The position numbers and the translations under genes are program-made. A stretch of 54,015 bases of DNA from Candidatus Contendibacter sp. (GTDB lineage Bacteria; Pseudomonadota; Gammaproteobacteria; Competibacterales; Competibacteraceae): positions 1 through 54,015 of the forward strand of contig JARSSO010000048.1 of assembly GCA_029624765.1 (NCBI GenBank). Direction: 5' to 3'. This document shows, one piece after another, positions 1 through 9,605 of the stretch (within the stretch, counting starts at the first letter, position 1; each line of letters starts with the position of its first letter). The notes under the pieces are model-generated. The model was not told the origin of the DNA and made no database searches. It worked only from the letters and a program-made list of their open reading frames with translations.

Positions 1-154
1 TCCAGCCCCCCCGCACCGTGTAGTACGGGAAAATCAACGCCTGCCCCAGGTTGTTCTTGGCGACGCTGACCGCTTGGGCCGACGGTACCAGGCTCAAGCC
101 GCCCAGCGCCACCCCCACCGCCAACGCCAGTTGTTTCATCTTGCGAGTCATCAT
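1..154 (-). CDS. Secreted protein of unknown function, N-terminal fragment
   Basis: Only the first 51 codons lie in the window; the gene runs off the left edge. It starts with two consecutive ATG codons (152-154 and 149-151). An AGGAG ribosome site lies about 8 bases upstream of the first. The product opens with a typical Sec signal peptide: basic MMTRKMK, a hydrophobic run rich in Ala/Leu/Gly/Val, then a likely signal peptidase site after PSAQA. The mature start includes NNLGQALIFPYYTV. Similar openings occur in uncharacterised secreted proteins, but I cannot name a family from this fragment. Function unknown; export is well supported. Confidence 0.7.
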   Translation of the reverse strand, partial: MMTRKMKQLALAVGVALGGLSLVPSAQAVSVAKNNLGQALIFPYYTVRGGW

Positions 155-230
155 GTCAACAGCTCCTAAGCGAACCAAACGAAAGAAACGGAACGACTCG
201 GATAGTTCGAGCCCACTGTAAGCCCTAAAA

Positions 231-677
231 TCAGGTTTTCACCAGATACCACCATTGCCCGTCCACAAATACCCAAGGTTCCTGGACATAGGTCTGCATG
301 TCAAGGGGCTTGTCGGCTTGCGGTTGATGATACATGAAATGGATGTTGATACCGACTGTCGCGGCATCACCACCCTTGAATTCCACATCGACCACTTCGA
401 CACGCCGCCAAGCGACCTTGTTGCCAAAACTGCTCCTGAAGGCATCCAGTGAGAACAACTTGCGGTAGCTTGGAGATGTGAAGGAGTAAGCTGTCGCGAA
501 ATCCTTTCGAATCAATGCATCCCACTTGGCGGTGACGCGCTGCTCCAACAAAGCCCGCTGCGTTTGGGCCACCTCGGCGGTAGGAGCGGCCTGGACGACA
601 TCAACGGCCAAGGCAGATGCATTACCCATCGCCAGATACGCCAACAACATCATGCCTAGACAACGTAACAGATACAC
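231..677 (-). CDS. Small exported protein, possible NTF2-like fold
   Basis: A complete 148-residue product. Residues 1-24 form a signal peptide (MYLLRCLGMMLLAYLAMG, cleavage likely near ASA/LAV). The mature part has an early alpha-helical stretch (AQTQRALLEQRVTAKWDAL), then FATAYSFTSPSYRK, then alternating beta strands ending in WVFVDGQWWYLVKT. One helical hairpin followed by a curved sheet with a final tryptophan-rich strand is typical of NTF2/SnoaL-like proteins, but this is fold-level inference with no catalytic residues recognised. It follows the preceding partial gene on the same strand with a 76-base gap to that gene's start. Function unknown. Confidence 0.7.
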   Translation of the reverse strand: MYLLRCLGMMLLAYLAMGNASALAVDVVQAAPTAEVAQTQRALLEQRVTAKWDALIRKDFATAYSFTSPSYRKLFSLDAFRSSFGNKVAWRRVEVVDVEFKGGDAATVGINIHFMYHQPQADKPLDMQTYVQEPWVFVDGQWWYLVKT

Positions 678-1367
678 TACACACTCCTTGGGCTCATACA
701 GAACCTTGGCTTCAATCTACAACAATCTTTTCAAATTTACAACTCTTTTCAAATTTACAACAAACATTGGAAAATGACCACACTTCGCCTTTGCATCACC
801 ATGCATCCAGGCCCATCGCTGAACCATTTTTAAGTTAACCATATGATTTTATAATGATTGATCTTTACATGGCGCTTGTTTTACCCGAGGTCCGCCCGGT
901 CCGCGGAGGGCAAACGGAGGGGAACAGCCCACGATCCATCTTCCGCGTCGCCATGCCGGGCGCGAGCAGTCAGATACTCCTTAGATAATATATAGCGCTC
1001 CTTTCCGTGTCGTGGAATCTTTGATTCAACTCTCAATTTTAACTTATTGAAAATAATGATAAATTTCTTATAGTCAAGCAAATGCCTAATCTATAACCTG
1101 GGAAGGAGCGCTATGGTATAGGGCGGTTTCATGATTTTGAGGATTGCGTGAAGCCCCTCTCTTCAAGAAAGTAGACAGACACGGACAATAGCGATTTTTC
1201 AATGGGTTAGGCTGCTGGGTCTGTAGAAAGAGCGCTTTTGAGGCGAGTTAGGAGGCATGAGCGTTCCCTTCCCAGAAAAGGGAAATTGGAGACCAACTCG
1301 GTCAAAAGTGGTATAAAAATACTTTTAAACATTCGGCTCGGATGAAAATTTCGACAGGTTTTTCCTT
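678..1367. other. Gene-poor AT-rich intergenic region
   Basis: About 690 bases without a convincing gene, between the minus-strand exported protein and the plus-strand glycosyltransferase fusion. It is AT-rich except for a GC-rich island near 886-975. It contains a perfect 18-bp tandem repeat (726-761). It also holds a tiny open frame at 1257-1316 (19 codons) with an excellent AGGAGG ribosome site 4-5 bases before its ATG. An inverted repeat TTCCC-AGAAAA-GGGAA lies inside that frame. The micro-ORF could be a leader peptide for the downstream glycan genes, but nothing proves it is translated. Confidence 0.5.
726..761. repeat. Perfect 18-bp tandem duplication
   Basis: The 18-base unit TCTTTTCAAATTTACAAC is present twice head to tail (726-743 and 744-761) with no mismatch. 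It lies about 50-85 bases upstream of the start of the exported protein gene that reads leftwards from 677. It may be part of that gene's promoter or operator region or a simple replication-slippage duplication. Confidence 0.8.
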
Positions 1368-4300
1368 ATGCCTAACTTATCTGTAAATCGTCAGGCCATC
1401 TTGGTTCTTGGCATGCATCGTAGTGGCACATCGGCATTGACCCGGGTCATCAATCTGCTGGGTTTTGGTTTGCCGAGGACATTGATACCCCCCAGTCAAT
1501 ATAACCAGCGTGGTTTTTGGGAAACCCAAATTTTAGCCGATTTCCATGATAGGGTGTTGGATTCGGCGGGTTCCTGTTGGGATGATTGGTCGCAATTCAG
1601 CTCCGATTGGTATGCTTCTCCGATATCCATGCAATTCCAGGAGGAATTGAAGCGGATCATCGAGTCCGAATTTGGAATGAACGATGCTTTCGTGGTCAAG
1701 GATCCGCGCATCTGCCGATTTGTTCCCCTTTGGGTGGATGCTCTACAAGCGCTGCAAATCAAGCCCTACGCGGTGATTCCAGTCCGTCACCCCCTGGAGG
1801 TTGCGCATTCGCTGGGGGGAAGGGATCAATTTACTGAGCAGAAATCGTTGCTGTTGTGGTTGCGACACGTTCTTGACGCCGAAGGATCCTCCCGACATCT
1901 GCCGCGCGCCTTTTGTGCCTATGAAAGCCTGTTGAGCGATTGGGAAGGAACCATGGAGCGGGTGGGAACCCAACTGGGAATGGTTTGGCCTCGATTGTCA
2001 ATGGACAGCAGGATCGAAATCGATGGCTTCCTTTCAAGCGAGATACGTCATCATGTTTTCTCGAATCGGAATTTGAATTCAGGAAGAGGAATTGGAGAGT
2101 GGATCCATAAAACCTACGACCTGCTTGATAAATTTTATAAAGATCCAAACGATGCCACCGCGCGACATTGTTTGGATAAGATCAGGGAAGATTTTGATGG
2201 TGGATGCGCCACATTCGGTATCGCGGTTCGCAGGGAAGAACGAGAAGCTGAGCGGCAGCGAGAGAAAATCCTTGAACTGGATGCGGCGCTGCAAAAACGA
2301 ATCGCTGAGATAGCTCGATTGGAAAGTGATTTGGCTGAAACGCGGCAACGGGCGGCGGAATTAGGTACAGCGACGGCGTGTTTGGAAAGCGATCTGGAGG
2401 AAACACGGCGATGGGGAGAGGAATCCATGGAAACATTAAAGGAGCTAACGGCCGAAGCCGCGCGATTGCGGGATGATTTGGAAGGCGCGCGCCAACAATC
2501 CATCGTGCTGACGCGAGAAATCGATGATATTCATAACAGCCTCTCTTGGCGGATGACCACGCCAGTACGCGCCATCGGTTTTCAATTTCCCTGGCTGGAT
2601 CGTCAAATACACCGAGCCCCGGAATGGGTGGAGTGGTTAAAATCCATTCGATGGAATAGAGCTGATCAACCCAATCGCTCGCGAGCACTTGAATCAGGGG
2701 CCAAATCATCGGCATCACCTCCCTTGACCCCAGTGGATCGTTATGCAGCGTGGCTACGAGTCAATCATTGGAACTCACGCTCGGAAAGCGAGCTTTATCG
2801 CCGTCTGGCGATATGTAATTCACGGTCGCCAAAGATTTCGGTTGTCATGCCAGTTTATAATCCTCCCATTCGTTTCCTTACGCGCGCCGTTCAATCCATA
2901 CGCTGTCAAATTTATACCCACTGGGAGCTTTGTATCGCCGATGACGCCAGCACCGATGAGCGCGTGCGGCCCTATTTGGAGGAACTCGCGCGAGATTCGC
3001 GTATCGTCATTTGTTTCCGTGAAAAAAACGGTCATATCAGCGCGGCGACCAACAGTGCGGCCGCCTTGGCGACGGGTGACTTCATTCTGCTCATGGATCA
3101 GGATGACGAACTGGCGATCAATGCACTGGCGGAAGTGGCGCTGGCGATTGCCGATCATCCAGAAACCGACCTACTTTATTCCGACTGTGACAAAATCGAC
3201 GCCGAAGGGAATCGCTACGATCCACATTTCAAACCGGACTGGTCTCCAGAACTGCTGTTGTCGTACATGTATGCTGGACAGGTACTGATGATCCGCCGAA
3301 GTTTGTTCGAACGGATTGGGGGGGTGCGGCAGGGTTTCGAGGGATCGCAGGATCATGATCTTGCTCTGCGGGCGGGAGAGGTCGCTCGCCAGGTGAGCCA
3401 TATTCCGGCTGTTCTCTATCACTGGCGTTGCTTTCGTGGGTCGACCGCTTTCTCTGGTCACGAAAAACCTTATAGCTTTACAGCGGGCCTGAAGGCGGTT
3501 CAGTCGGCGCTTGACCGCCGAGGTAGCCAAGGCCAGGCCTATCAGCCGGATTGGGCGAAGCGAAATGGTAACGGCATCTATCACATCCGGTTCCCAGATA
3601 TGGGGCCGTCCGTCACCCTGATTATTCCGACCCATAACCGAACTGATTTACTGCGGCAATGCCTGACATCGTTGCAGCGGACGACCTATCGTAATTATCG
3701 GGTCATGGTGGTCGATAATGAAAGCGACCAAGCCGAATCCCAGCAGTATTTGCGGCAACTCAACCATGAAGTGGTTCATATTCCTAATCAACGCGGTAAA
3801 GGGTTCAGTTTCAGCTACGTGATGAACGAGGCTGTGCGCCGAACCAGTACCGACTACGTTCTTTTTTTGAACGACGACACGGAAGTGATTACCCCGGAAT
3901 GGCTGTCTAGCATGGTCGGTTATGCGGAACTTCCTGGCGTGGGGGCCGTGGGTGCTCTGTTGCGCTATAAGGATGGCAAGGTTCAACATGCCGGCGTCGT
4001 GCATGGCATGGATGGCTTGTGTGATCATGCGTTCAAGCTGACGCGGCGAGGAGACAATGGCTATTTGTCCTACATTGCCATGGCGCGCAACTGCTCGGCG
4101 GTAACCGCGGCTTGCATGTTGACGCGCCGTCAGCTTTTTTTGGAAATGGGCGGGTTTGACGTCGACCAATTCGCGGTTGCCTACAATGACCCGGATTATT
4201 GTTATCGGTTGCGCGATCGCGGCTATCGAGTGGTTTATACACCTGACGCCGAGCTTTTTCACTTTGAAGGGCAAACCCGCGGTTTCAGTGACAAACCGCG

Positions 4301-5597
4301 AGAGGTAGCGGCCTATCGTAAGCAATTCAAAACATTTGAAGATCCCTATCTGAATCCCAATCTGTCGCGGGAAAATCCGTGTTTTGAAATCACGCCACGC
4401 CGAGTGCGGCGGGATTTTGGTCAGGTGTTGCGAGTGGCGATGTTTACCCATAATCTGAATTGGGAAGGCGCACCAAAGCAAATGCAGGAGATCGCTGGAT
4501 ATCTCCAGCGGCAGGGTATGGTCAAACCGCTGATTTTCTCTCCGAAGGATGGGCCATTGCGTGATCAGTATGAAAAGATGGGGATCAGGGTGCGAATATT
4601 TTCGCACCCATTGATCAAGCATCATGCCTTGCCAGGATATCTGGAGTCGCTTGGCGAAATCGGTGCTCTATTGGCGGATGAAGCCGTCGATGTGGTTTAC
4701 GCCAATACATTGCATGGCTTCGTTGCGGTCGATGTGGCCCGTGAGGCGCGGTTGCCTTGCCTGTGGGCCATTCATGAGAGCGAAGGTTGGCAACATTACT
4801 TTGATTTCGTGCCACCCACTCTTCGATCGCGCCCCATCGAGTGTTTTACTTATCCTTATCGAGTCGTATTCGTCGCCAAACAAACCCGGCAAATTTATCG
4901 CGCACTTGATTTGTATCACAATTTTATGGTTATTCCCAACGGTTTGGAGCCGGGCTTGGTGGATTTACCGAGTGGAGCGGAAAGAGAGGCTGCCCGTCGT
5001 GCCCTGGGTCTGGGCGAAGACGATATCGGAGTATTGTCGGTGGGAACCGTTTGCGAGCGCAAACGGCAATTGGATTTGGTCGAAGCCATCGCCCGCCTGC
5101 GTGAGGATCTGTTCAAGTCGCGACGGGTGCGTTTCTTTATCGTCGGGGATCGGGATAATGAATACAGCAGTCGGATGCATGCGGTGATGGAAACATTATC
5201 ACCAGGACGCCGCGAGCGGTTGACCGTCCTGCCGGAGACCCCGGATGTCGTCGCTTTTTACCATGCTGGCGATATTTTTGTGTTGACGTCCGGCATGGAA
5301 AGTTACCCACGGGTGATTTTGGAGGCAATGTCGGCCGGGCTGGCGATTGTTACCACGCCAGTGAATGGCGTGGTGGAACAAGTGCGCGAGGGAATCAACG
5401 CGGATTATTTCCCGGTTGGTGATATTCGCCAGTTGGCCGCGCGCTTGACCGCCCTGATCGAAGATCACCAGCGTCGGGAACGTTATCGCGCTGCATCACC
5501 GGTGGTGCTGCGGGGGTTGACCGACCATGAGGAAATGGGAGCCAGCTATGCCAGACTGTTTTACGAAGCCGCCGTGGCCAGCGTGCCCGAGGTGTAG
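1368..5597 (+). CDS. Sulfotransferase-GT2-GT2-GT4 fusion glycan enzyme
   Basis: A 1409-residue cytosolic enzyme with four catalytic modules. Residues about 10-280 are a sulfotransferase-like domain with the PAPS phosphate loop GMHRSGTSAL and a later VVKDPRICRF segment. Residues about 290-385 form a coiled coil ending in SLSWRMTTPVRAI, a motif often placed just before polysaccharide glycosyltransferases. A first GT2 domain starts near 487 (ISVVMPVYNPP) with an acidic DQDDE metal site near 577. A second GT2 starts near 746 (VTLIIPTHNRTD) with FLNDDTEV. A GT4 domain runs from about 1020, with VLSVGTVCERKRQ near 1221 and an EX7E motif (ESYPRVILE) near 1310. The family context suggests assembly and sulfation of a surface polysaccharide or glycan. 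Acceptor and donor sugars cannot be read from sequence. Two methyltransferases follow within the same cluster. The ATG at 1368 lacks a strong ribosome site. Confidence 0.9.
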   Translation: MPNLSVNRQAILVLGMHRSGTSALTRVINLLGFGLPRTLIPPSQYNQRGFWETQILADFHDRVLDSAGSCWDDWSQFSSDWYASPISMQFQEELKRIIESEFGMNDAFVVKDPRICRFVPLWVDALQALQIKPYAVIPVRHPLEVAHSLGGRDQFTEQKSLLLWLRHVLDAEGSSRHLPRAFCAYESLLSDWEGTMERVGTQLGMVWPRLSMDSRIEIDGFLSSEIRHHVFSNRNLNSGRGIGEWIHKTYDLLDKFYKDPNDATARHCLDKIREDFDGGCATFGIAVRREEREAERQREKILELDAALQKRIAEIARLESDLAETRQRAAELGTATACLESDLEETRRWGEESMETLKELTAEAARLRDDLEGARQQSIVLTREIDDIHNSLSWRMTTPVRAIGFQFPWLDRQIHRAPEWVEWLKSIRWNRADQPNRSRALESGAKSSASPPLTPVDRYAAWLRVNHWNSRSESELYRRLAICNSRSPKISVVMPVYNPPIRFLTRAVQSIRCQIYTHWELCIADDASTDERVRPYLEELARDSRIVICFREKNGHISAATNSAAALATGDFILLMDQDDELAINALAEVALAIADHPETDLLYSDCDKIDAEGNRYDPHFKPDWSPELLLSYMYAGQVLMIRRSLFERIGGVRQGFEGSQDHDLALRAGEVARQVSHIPAVLYHWRCFRGSTAFSGHEKPYSFTAGLKAVQSALDRRGSQGQAYQPDWAKRNGNGIYHIRFPDMGPSVTLIIPTHNRTDLLRQCLTSLQRTTYRNYRVMVVDNESDQAESQQYLRQLNHEVVHIPNQRGKGFSFSYVMNEAVRRTSTDYVLFLNDDTEVITPEWLSSMVGYAELPGVGAVGALLRYKDGKVQHAGVVHGMDGLCDHAFKLTRRGDNGYLSYIAMARNCSAVTAACMLTRRQLFLEMGGFDVDQFAVAYNDPDYCYRLRDRGYRVVYTPDAELFHFEGQTRGFSDKPREVAAYRKQFKTFEDPYLNPNLSRENPCFEITPRRVRRDFGQVLRVAMFTHNLNWEGAPKQMQEIAGYLQRQGMVKPLIFSPKDGPLRDQYEKMGIRVRIFSHPLIKHHALPGYLESLGEIGALLADEAVDVVYANTLHGFVAVDVAREARLPCLWAIHESEGWQHYFDFVPPTLRSRPIECFTYPYRVVFVAKQTRQIYRALDLYHNFMVIPNGLEPGLVDLPSGAEREAARRALGLGEDDIGVLSVGTVCERKRQLDLVEAIARLREDLFKSRRVRFFIVGDRDNEYSSRMHAVMETLSPGRRERLTVLPETPDVVAFYHAGDIFVLTSGMESYPRVILEAMSAGLAIVTTPVNGVVEQVREGINADYFPVGDIRQLAARLTALIEDHQRRERYRAASPVVLRGLTDHEEMGASYARLFYEAAVASVPEV

Positions 5598-5603
5598 GCT
5601 TGG

Positions 5604-7091
5604 ATGGATCAGTGTGAGCCAACTTTCATCTCGCGTGGGAAAAACATGCTCCTGGATCCACAAAAAGACGCCGATCTGCTTAGTCGAATCGAAGCGGCCT
5701 TGAACGAGCCCTACTTGATTGCTCATTTGGGCAAGTTGGAACGCGAATCCGCCGAGGGTCGGCTTGCCGTCGAAAACGCGGTGTTCCGTCGCTACAACCA
5801 GGCAGCCGAGTATGCGGTTCCGTGGGTCAACCGCGCCGCGCCGTTGGCGGGTTCCCGAATGGTCGAGATCGGTTGCGGACCCGGCTCCAGCACCGCCGCG
5901 TTTGCCCGCTTGGCCGAGTGGATGGATGGCTACGATATCGAACCTGCCTCGGTGGAAGGCGCGCGTATTCGCGCCCGGCTGCTCGGCCTGACGAATGTTG
6001 CGTGCCATGCCGTCGCTCCCGATCGCTTGTTGAGCGAAATTCGCCGCCGCCACGGCAAGGGGCAGGTCGATCTGGTGCTGCTCTATGCGGTGCTCGAACA
6101 TTGCACACCGGCCGAGTGCCTGGAGACGATCCGGACGAGTTGGGATCTGCTGCGTCCCGGCGGCCATCTCGTGGTCATCGAAACCCCTAATCGATTTGGC
6201 TACATGGACGTTCACACCACCTTTTTACCGTTTTTTCATTTGCTACCCGATCATATCGCCCTGCGGTATTACCATCGAACCCAACGCCGACGGGTTCTCA
6301 CCACCCTCGATGACGCCGCCCGCCGCTCCGAGCGGGAAGCCGAGCTGGCGCGCATCCGGCTTGGCACGGGAATCAGCTTCCATGAGTTTCAAATCGCGCT
6401 TGGGATCGACGATCTGGGAGCCGTGCTCGTGGCTGATGGCTACGAACCCGAAATGCTGGCATGGTTTCCCATCACGCTTGAGGAGCGTTTGCTTCAGACC
6501 TTTTTTCTGGCGCGTGACGTTCCGGCACCGATCGGTTTTGCCCGATTTGTATTGAACGTGATTCTGCGCAAGCCCACTGGCGCCTTGCCGACCGAGCCGT
6601 TAATCCCACTGGCCTCCCGGACGGAATTCCTTGTCAACTACGCGGACGTCAAGGTGGACTCGCCGATGCAACGCGCCCGATCGTTACAGGAATTTGAGCG
6701 CCTTGAGAAGGTGGAGTGGGTTATTTCGGGTAGCGACGCCGATTCGCTGGCGCCCGCGAACCAGGTCAGCATCGCCCATGGAGTCGATCATCTTCGACTG
6801 CAGGCGAGTGGTCACGACCCTTATCTCTATTTACCACCCCTCGACGCGCCGTTGCCAAGAGCGATCATGAAGATCGATATCGACGCACCAAGCCATTCCA
6901 TTTTACAGGTTTTCCATACAACCAGGGAACAACATGATTACGCGGAGGAACGATCAATTCGTATGCCGATTTATCGCGGCCGTAATCTGCTCCTGGTGGA
7001 ATTACCAGCGGGCGTGACCGGACGATTGCGCCTCGATCCGGGCGAGATGCCGGGCGAGTATCGTGTCTACCGGATCGAATTGCGTCGGTGA
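5604..7091 (+). CDS. SAM-dependent methyltransferase, glycan cluster
   Basis: A 495-residue protein with a class I Rossmann methyltransferase core. Motif I is VEIGCGPGSS (near residue 88). An acidic GYDIEP follows at the end of strand 2, then VDLVLLYAVLEH and LRPGGHLVVIETPNRFGYMD. The ~180 residues after the core are beta-rich and unfamiliar, possibly substrate-specific. The gene starts 6 bases after the glycosyltransferase fusion and is surely co-transcribed with it. It probably methylates a sugar or terminal residue of the same glycan; this is inferred from context. The ATG at 5604 is used here; an alternative ATG at 5646 (MLLDPQKDAD) is equally credible because neither has a clear ribosome site. 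Confidence 0.85.
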   Translation: MDQCEPTFISRGKNMLLDPQKDADLLSRIEAALNEPYLIAHLGKLERESAEGRLAVENAVFRRYNQAAEYAVPWVNRAAPLAGSRMVEIGCGPGSSTAAFARLAEWMDGYDIEPASVEGARIRARLLGLTNVACHAVAPDRLLSEIRRRHGKGQVDLVLLYAVLEHCTPAECLETIRTSWDLLRPGGHLVVIETPNRFGYMDVHTTFLPFFHLLPDHIALRYYHRTQRRRVLTTLDDAARRSEREAELARIRLGTGISFHEFQIALGIDDLGAVLVADGYEPEMLAWFPITLEERLLQTFFLARDVPAPIGFARFVLNVILRKPTGALPTEPLIPLASRTEFLVNYADVKVDSPMQRARSLQEFERLEKVEWVISGSDADSLAPANQVSIAHGVDHLRLQASGHDPYLYLPPLDAPLPRAIMKIDIDAPSHSILQVFHTTREQHDYAEERSIRMPIYRGRNLLLVELPAGVTGRLRLDPGEMPGEYRVYRIELRR

Positions 7092-7142
7092 AGTCCGGAT
7101 CGAAGATGTCAACCTTTAGATAAGTATCGGTGGATTGGAATC

Positions 7143-8039
7143 ATGCAAGAAGACTCGCAAGCGAAGAACTACTGGGAAAACAACCCAAGGGCTGGTACTG
7201 CCAGCCAGTGGGTAAAAAACCCTGTTATCGCCAAAGCGATTTTTAAGAAGATGTCTGGTGGCCAGACGACGAGGTATTGGCTCAACTGGCTGGTCGAGGA
7301 TTTTTTCGCCGATCGTAAATTTGAAAGGATGCTTTCGATTGGCTGCGGGATCGGCAATCATGAAATATTGATGGCCAGGCTGGGATTGGTCAATCAAATC
7401 GATGCCTTTGATTTTTCGGAAGCTTCCTTGAAAATCGCCAGGGAGGAGGCTGAGACCGCCGGGGTAAGAATTAATTTTTATCAAGATAATTTCAATGAAT
7501 TCGATTTGGAGGAGGATCAGAAATATGATTTGATATTCTGTTCTGGCTCACTTCATCATGTCAAGGAAATGGAGCGGCTGTTGTCCATCGTGCAGCGGAA
7601 CCTGACGCCCGAGGGTTACTTTATCGTCAACGAGTACGTGGGAGATTGCTATAATATTTATAGCCAGCGACAGGTCCAATTGATCAATCGTTTGTATGAA
7701 TGCTTTCCCGATAGCCTGAGATCAGGCGCGGCAAAAAAATTCCGCAATCCGACGATACAACAAGTATTCACCGCCGATCCTTCCGAATCAATCCGATCGA
7801 AACTCATACTTCCACTGCTTGGAGAATTTTTCGATTTTGAAGTTTATCGACCCTATGGAGGGGGAATACTCCATCCGCTGTATCCGCTGCTGAATCACGA
7901 CGAGCTAGCCGCCAAGGAGCCGAAAAGCGAAACGATAATCAGGTTGTTGCTGGAATTCGAAGCCATATTGATGAGTTTGCCGGGTGGTATGGAAACCGAT
8001 TTTTGCTTGTGTATTCTTCGACAGAAGAAACAGGCCTGA
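7143..8039 (+). CDS. Class I SAM-dependent methyltransferase
   Basis: A 298-residue methyltransferase. Motif I is LSIGCGIGNHE (about residue 65), followed by IDAFDFSEASLKIA (SAM-binding acidic residue) and YDLIFCSGSLHHV, the post-motif typical of Methyltransf_11/25 enzymes. The N-terminus (SQAKNYWENNPRAG) resembles the cap that precedes many small-molecule and sugar methyltransferases. It follows the 495-residue methyltransferase by 51 bases in the same direction. Base composition is more AT-rich than the neighbouring core genes. Substrate unknown; a role in tailoring the surface glycan is inferred from position. Confidence 0.85.
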   Translation: MQEDSQAKNYWENNPRAGTASQWVKNPVIAKAIFKKMSGGQTTRYWLNWLVEDFFADRKFERMLSIGCGIGNHEILMARLGLVNQIDAFDFSEASLKIAREEAETAGVRINFYQDNFNEFDLEEDQKYDLIFCSGSLHHVKEMERLLSIVQRNLTPEGYFIVNEYVGDCYNIYSQRQVQLINRLYECFPDSLRSGAAKKFRNPTIQQVFTADPSESIRSKLILPLLGEFFDFEVYRPYGGGILHPLYPLLNHDELAAKEPKSETIIRLLLEFEAILMSLPGGMETDFCLCILRQKKQA

Positions 8040-8080
8040 TTGCAAGCGGCCAGGCTCTGGGTTCAAAAATTCATGGAGGA

Positions 8081-9415
8081 ATGGGTCACACATTGGGATC
8101 AATAATGATAAAACTGTCACCTTGCTCAAAAATCGATTGGATTGGCCGCGCGCGTCCCGAGATGATTTCGCTATGGATAATTTTATTTATTCCATTTCTT
8201 ATTTATGGGCTATTTATTTTTCGATACGCAGTCAATATTCCTTATTATGACGATTACGATGTCATTCTGAACTTCATGAATACATTTGTCCAAACCGGGA
8301 CAGTGATGGAGAAAATTTCGTTATTTTTTCTTCAGCATAACGAACACCGTATAGTTTTCGACCGTATTATTACGCTATGCTATTACTATCTGTTTGATGA
8401 AATTGATTTCAAATCTCTTATAATTTTTGGAAACCTTGGCTGGGTGCTTACCGTATCAATGCTGATGGTGTACCTGAAAAAAAGTTCGAGTTCCTTGTAT
8501 TGTTTAATTCCAATTCCATATTTTTTGTTATCATTCAGCCATTGGGAAAACATGTTCTTCGCGATGGCGGCTATCCAAAATTACTGGTTTATCTTTTTTA
8601 CCATCGCGTTCCTGATTTCCTTATCGAAGAACAAGATTACCTTGTCTTGTGTTTTCTTTATAATGGCGCTTTTGACTTCCGGCGGGTGGGTTGTTTTATA
8701 TCCTCTTGGCAATCTCTTCCTGGTCCTGCGAAGAAAATGGAAATCCTTCGTATTGTTTTTCGCAGTATCGACCTGTTGCGTTATTTTTTATTTCCATGGG
8801 TATTACAAGCCGCCCTATCATCCTAGCATACTGGAAGTAGCACTGAATCCATTCAGGACGATGGCCTATTTTCTCACGTTTCTGGGAAATATCCTTCCAT
8901 TTCAAACTAAATACTCAACCTTGCCCATTGGGCTGCTATTATGTTTGCTGGCCGCTTATATTATCTTTAAGCAATGCGACAATCTTTTCTGGAAATTAAT
9001 CATATATTTTGCCGTGATGATCGCTTCGTTGACGACCGTCACGCGCAGTGGCTTCGGGGTTGAGCAAGCAATATCCTCAAGATATTCATTATTTCCTCTT
9101 CTCGTCCTGACATCCATATGCGTTTTGGCCACCTCCTCAAAAATATCCAGGGTGACTGGTACTGGTAAGAATGTATCGCTTAGTGTCGTGGTGGGCGCGG
9201 TATTTTTTTGGGGAGTCAGTTTTGTTCTTATCGAGCGTGATCATTATTTCTTAACCATGAAGAATCAACGGCTTACTAGTGTTGCGGAATTCAACGATGA
9301 TAACAAGGATGGTTTATTATATCCAAATAAAGATCAGGCAGCTCAAATATTGCTACTTGCCGAACAGAGACGTATTTATGATTATCGCAGCCATATCGTT
9401 AGAAAACCAAACTGA
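8081..9415 (+). CDS. Multi-pass membrane protein, possible GT-C-type
   Basis: The product is an integral membrane protein with about ten hydrophobic helices, beginning with ISLWIILFIPFLIYGLFIF. Between the first helices lies an exposed loop with NIPYYDDYDVI and, further on, FLQHNEHRIVFDRI. An acidic pair in the first loop plus HNEHR is reminiscent of lipid-linked-sugar-dependent GT-C glycosyltransferases, but I cannot assign a named family. The reading frame is open upstream to a TTG at 8003 overlapping the preceding gene. ATG 8081 abuts GGAGGA and ATG 8105 lies 24 bases after it, so the start is uncertain. The gene is clearly AT-richer than the backbone, consistent with horizontal transfer of the glycan block. 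Confidence 0.7.
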   Translation: MGHTLGSIMIKLSPCSKIDWIGRARPEMISLWIILFIPFLIYGLFIFRYAVNIPYYDDYDVILNFMNTFVQTGTVMEKISLFFLQHNEHRIVFDRIITLCYYYLFDEIDFKSLIIFGNLGWVLTVSMLMVYLKKSSSSLYCLIPIPYFLLSFSHWENMFFAMAAIQNYWFIFFTIAFLISLSKNKITLSCVFFIMALLTSGGWVVLYPLGNLFLVLRRKWKSFVLFFAVSTCCVIFYFHGYYKPPYHPSILEVALNPFRTMAYFLTFLGNILPFQTKYSTLPIGLLLCLLAAYIIFKQCDNLFWKLIIYFAVMIASLTTVTRSGFGVEQAISSRYSLFPLLVLTSICVLATSSKISRVTGTGKNVSLSVVVGAVFFWGVSFVLIERDHYFLTMKNQRLTSVAEFNDDNKDGLLYPNKDQAAQILLLAEQRRIYDYRSHIVRKPN

Positions 9416-9605
9416 ATATAAACGTATCGCGTTGTGATGGTTATTGGGGAGACCATGCCCCAGCTTGCGTCTATGGCGTTCCCTACCGACTGTGGAAATT
9501 CCCCTCCTTCGATAGGAAGGGATGGCGCAAGTGACCGGGGTGGTTTGAAACAGCGACTCCAAAAGCCAGATGGGGATACCATAGTGATGCCTGGGCTTGG
9601 GTGAT

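Noticed and set aside
881..1081. Open frame of 66 codons on the minus strand over the GC-rich island
   Set aside because: No ribosome site, mixed composition within the frame and no recognisable protein character.
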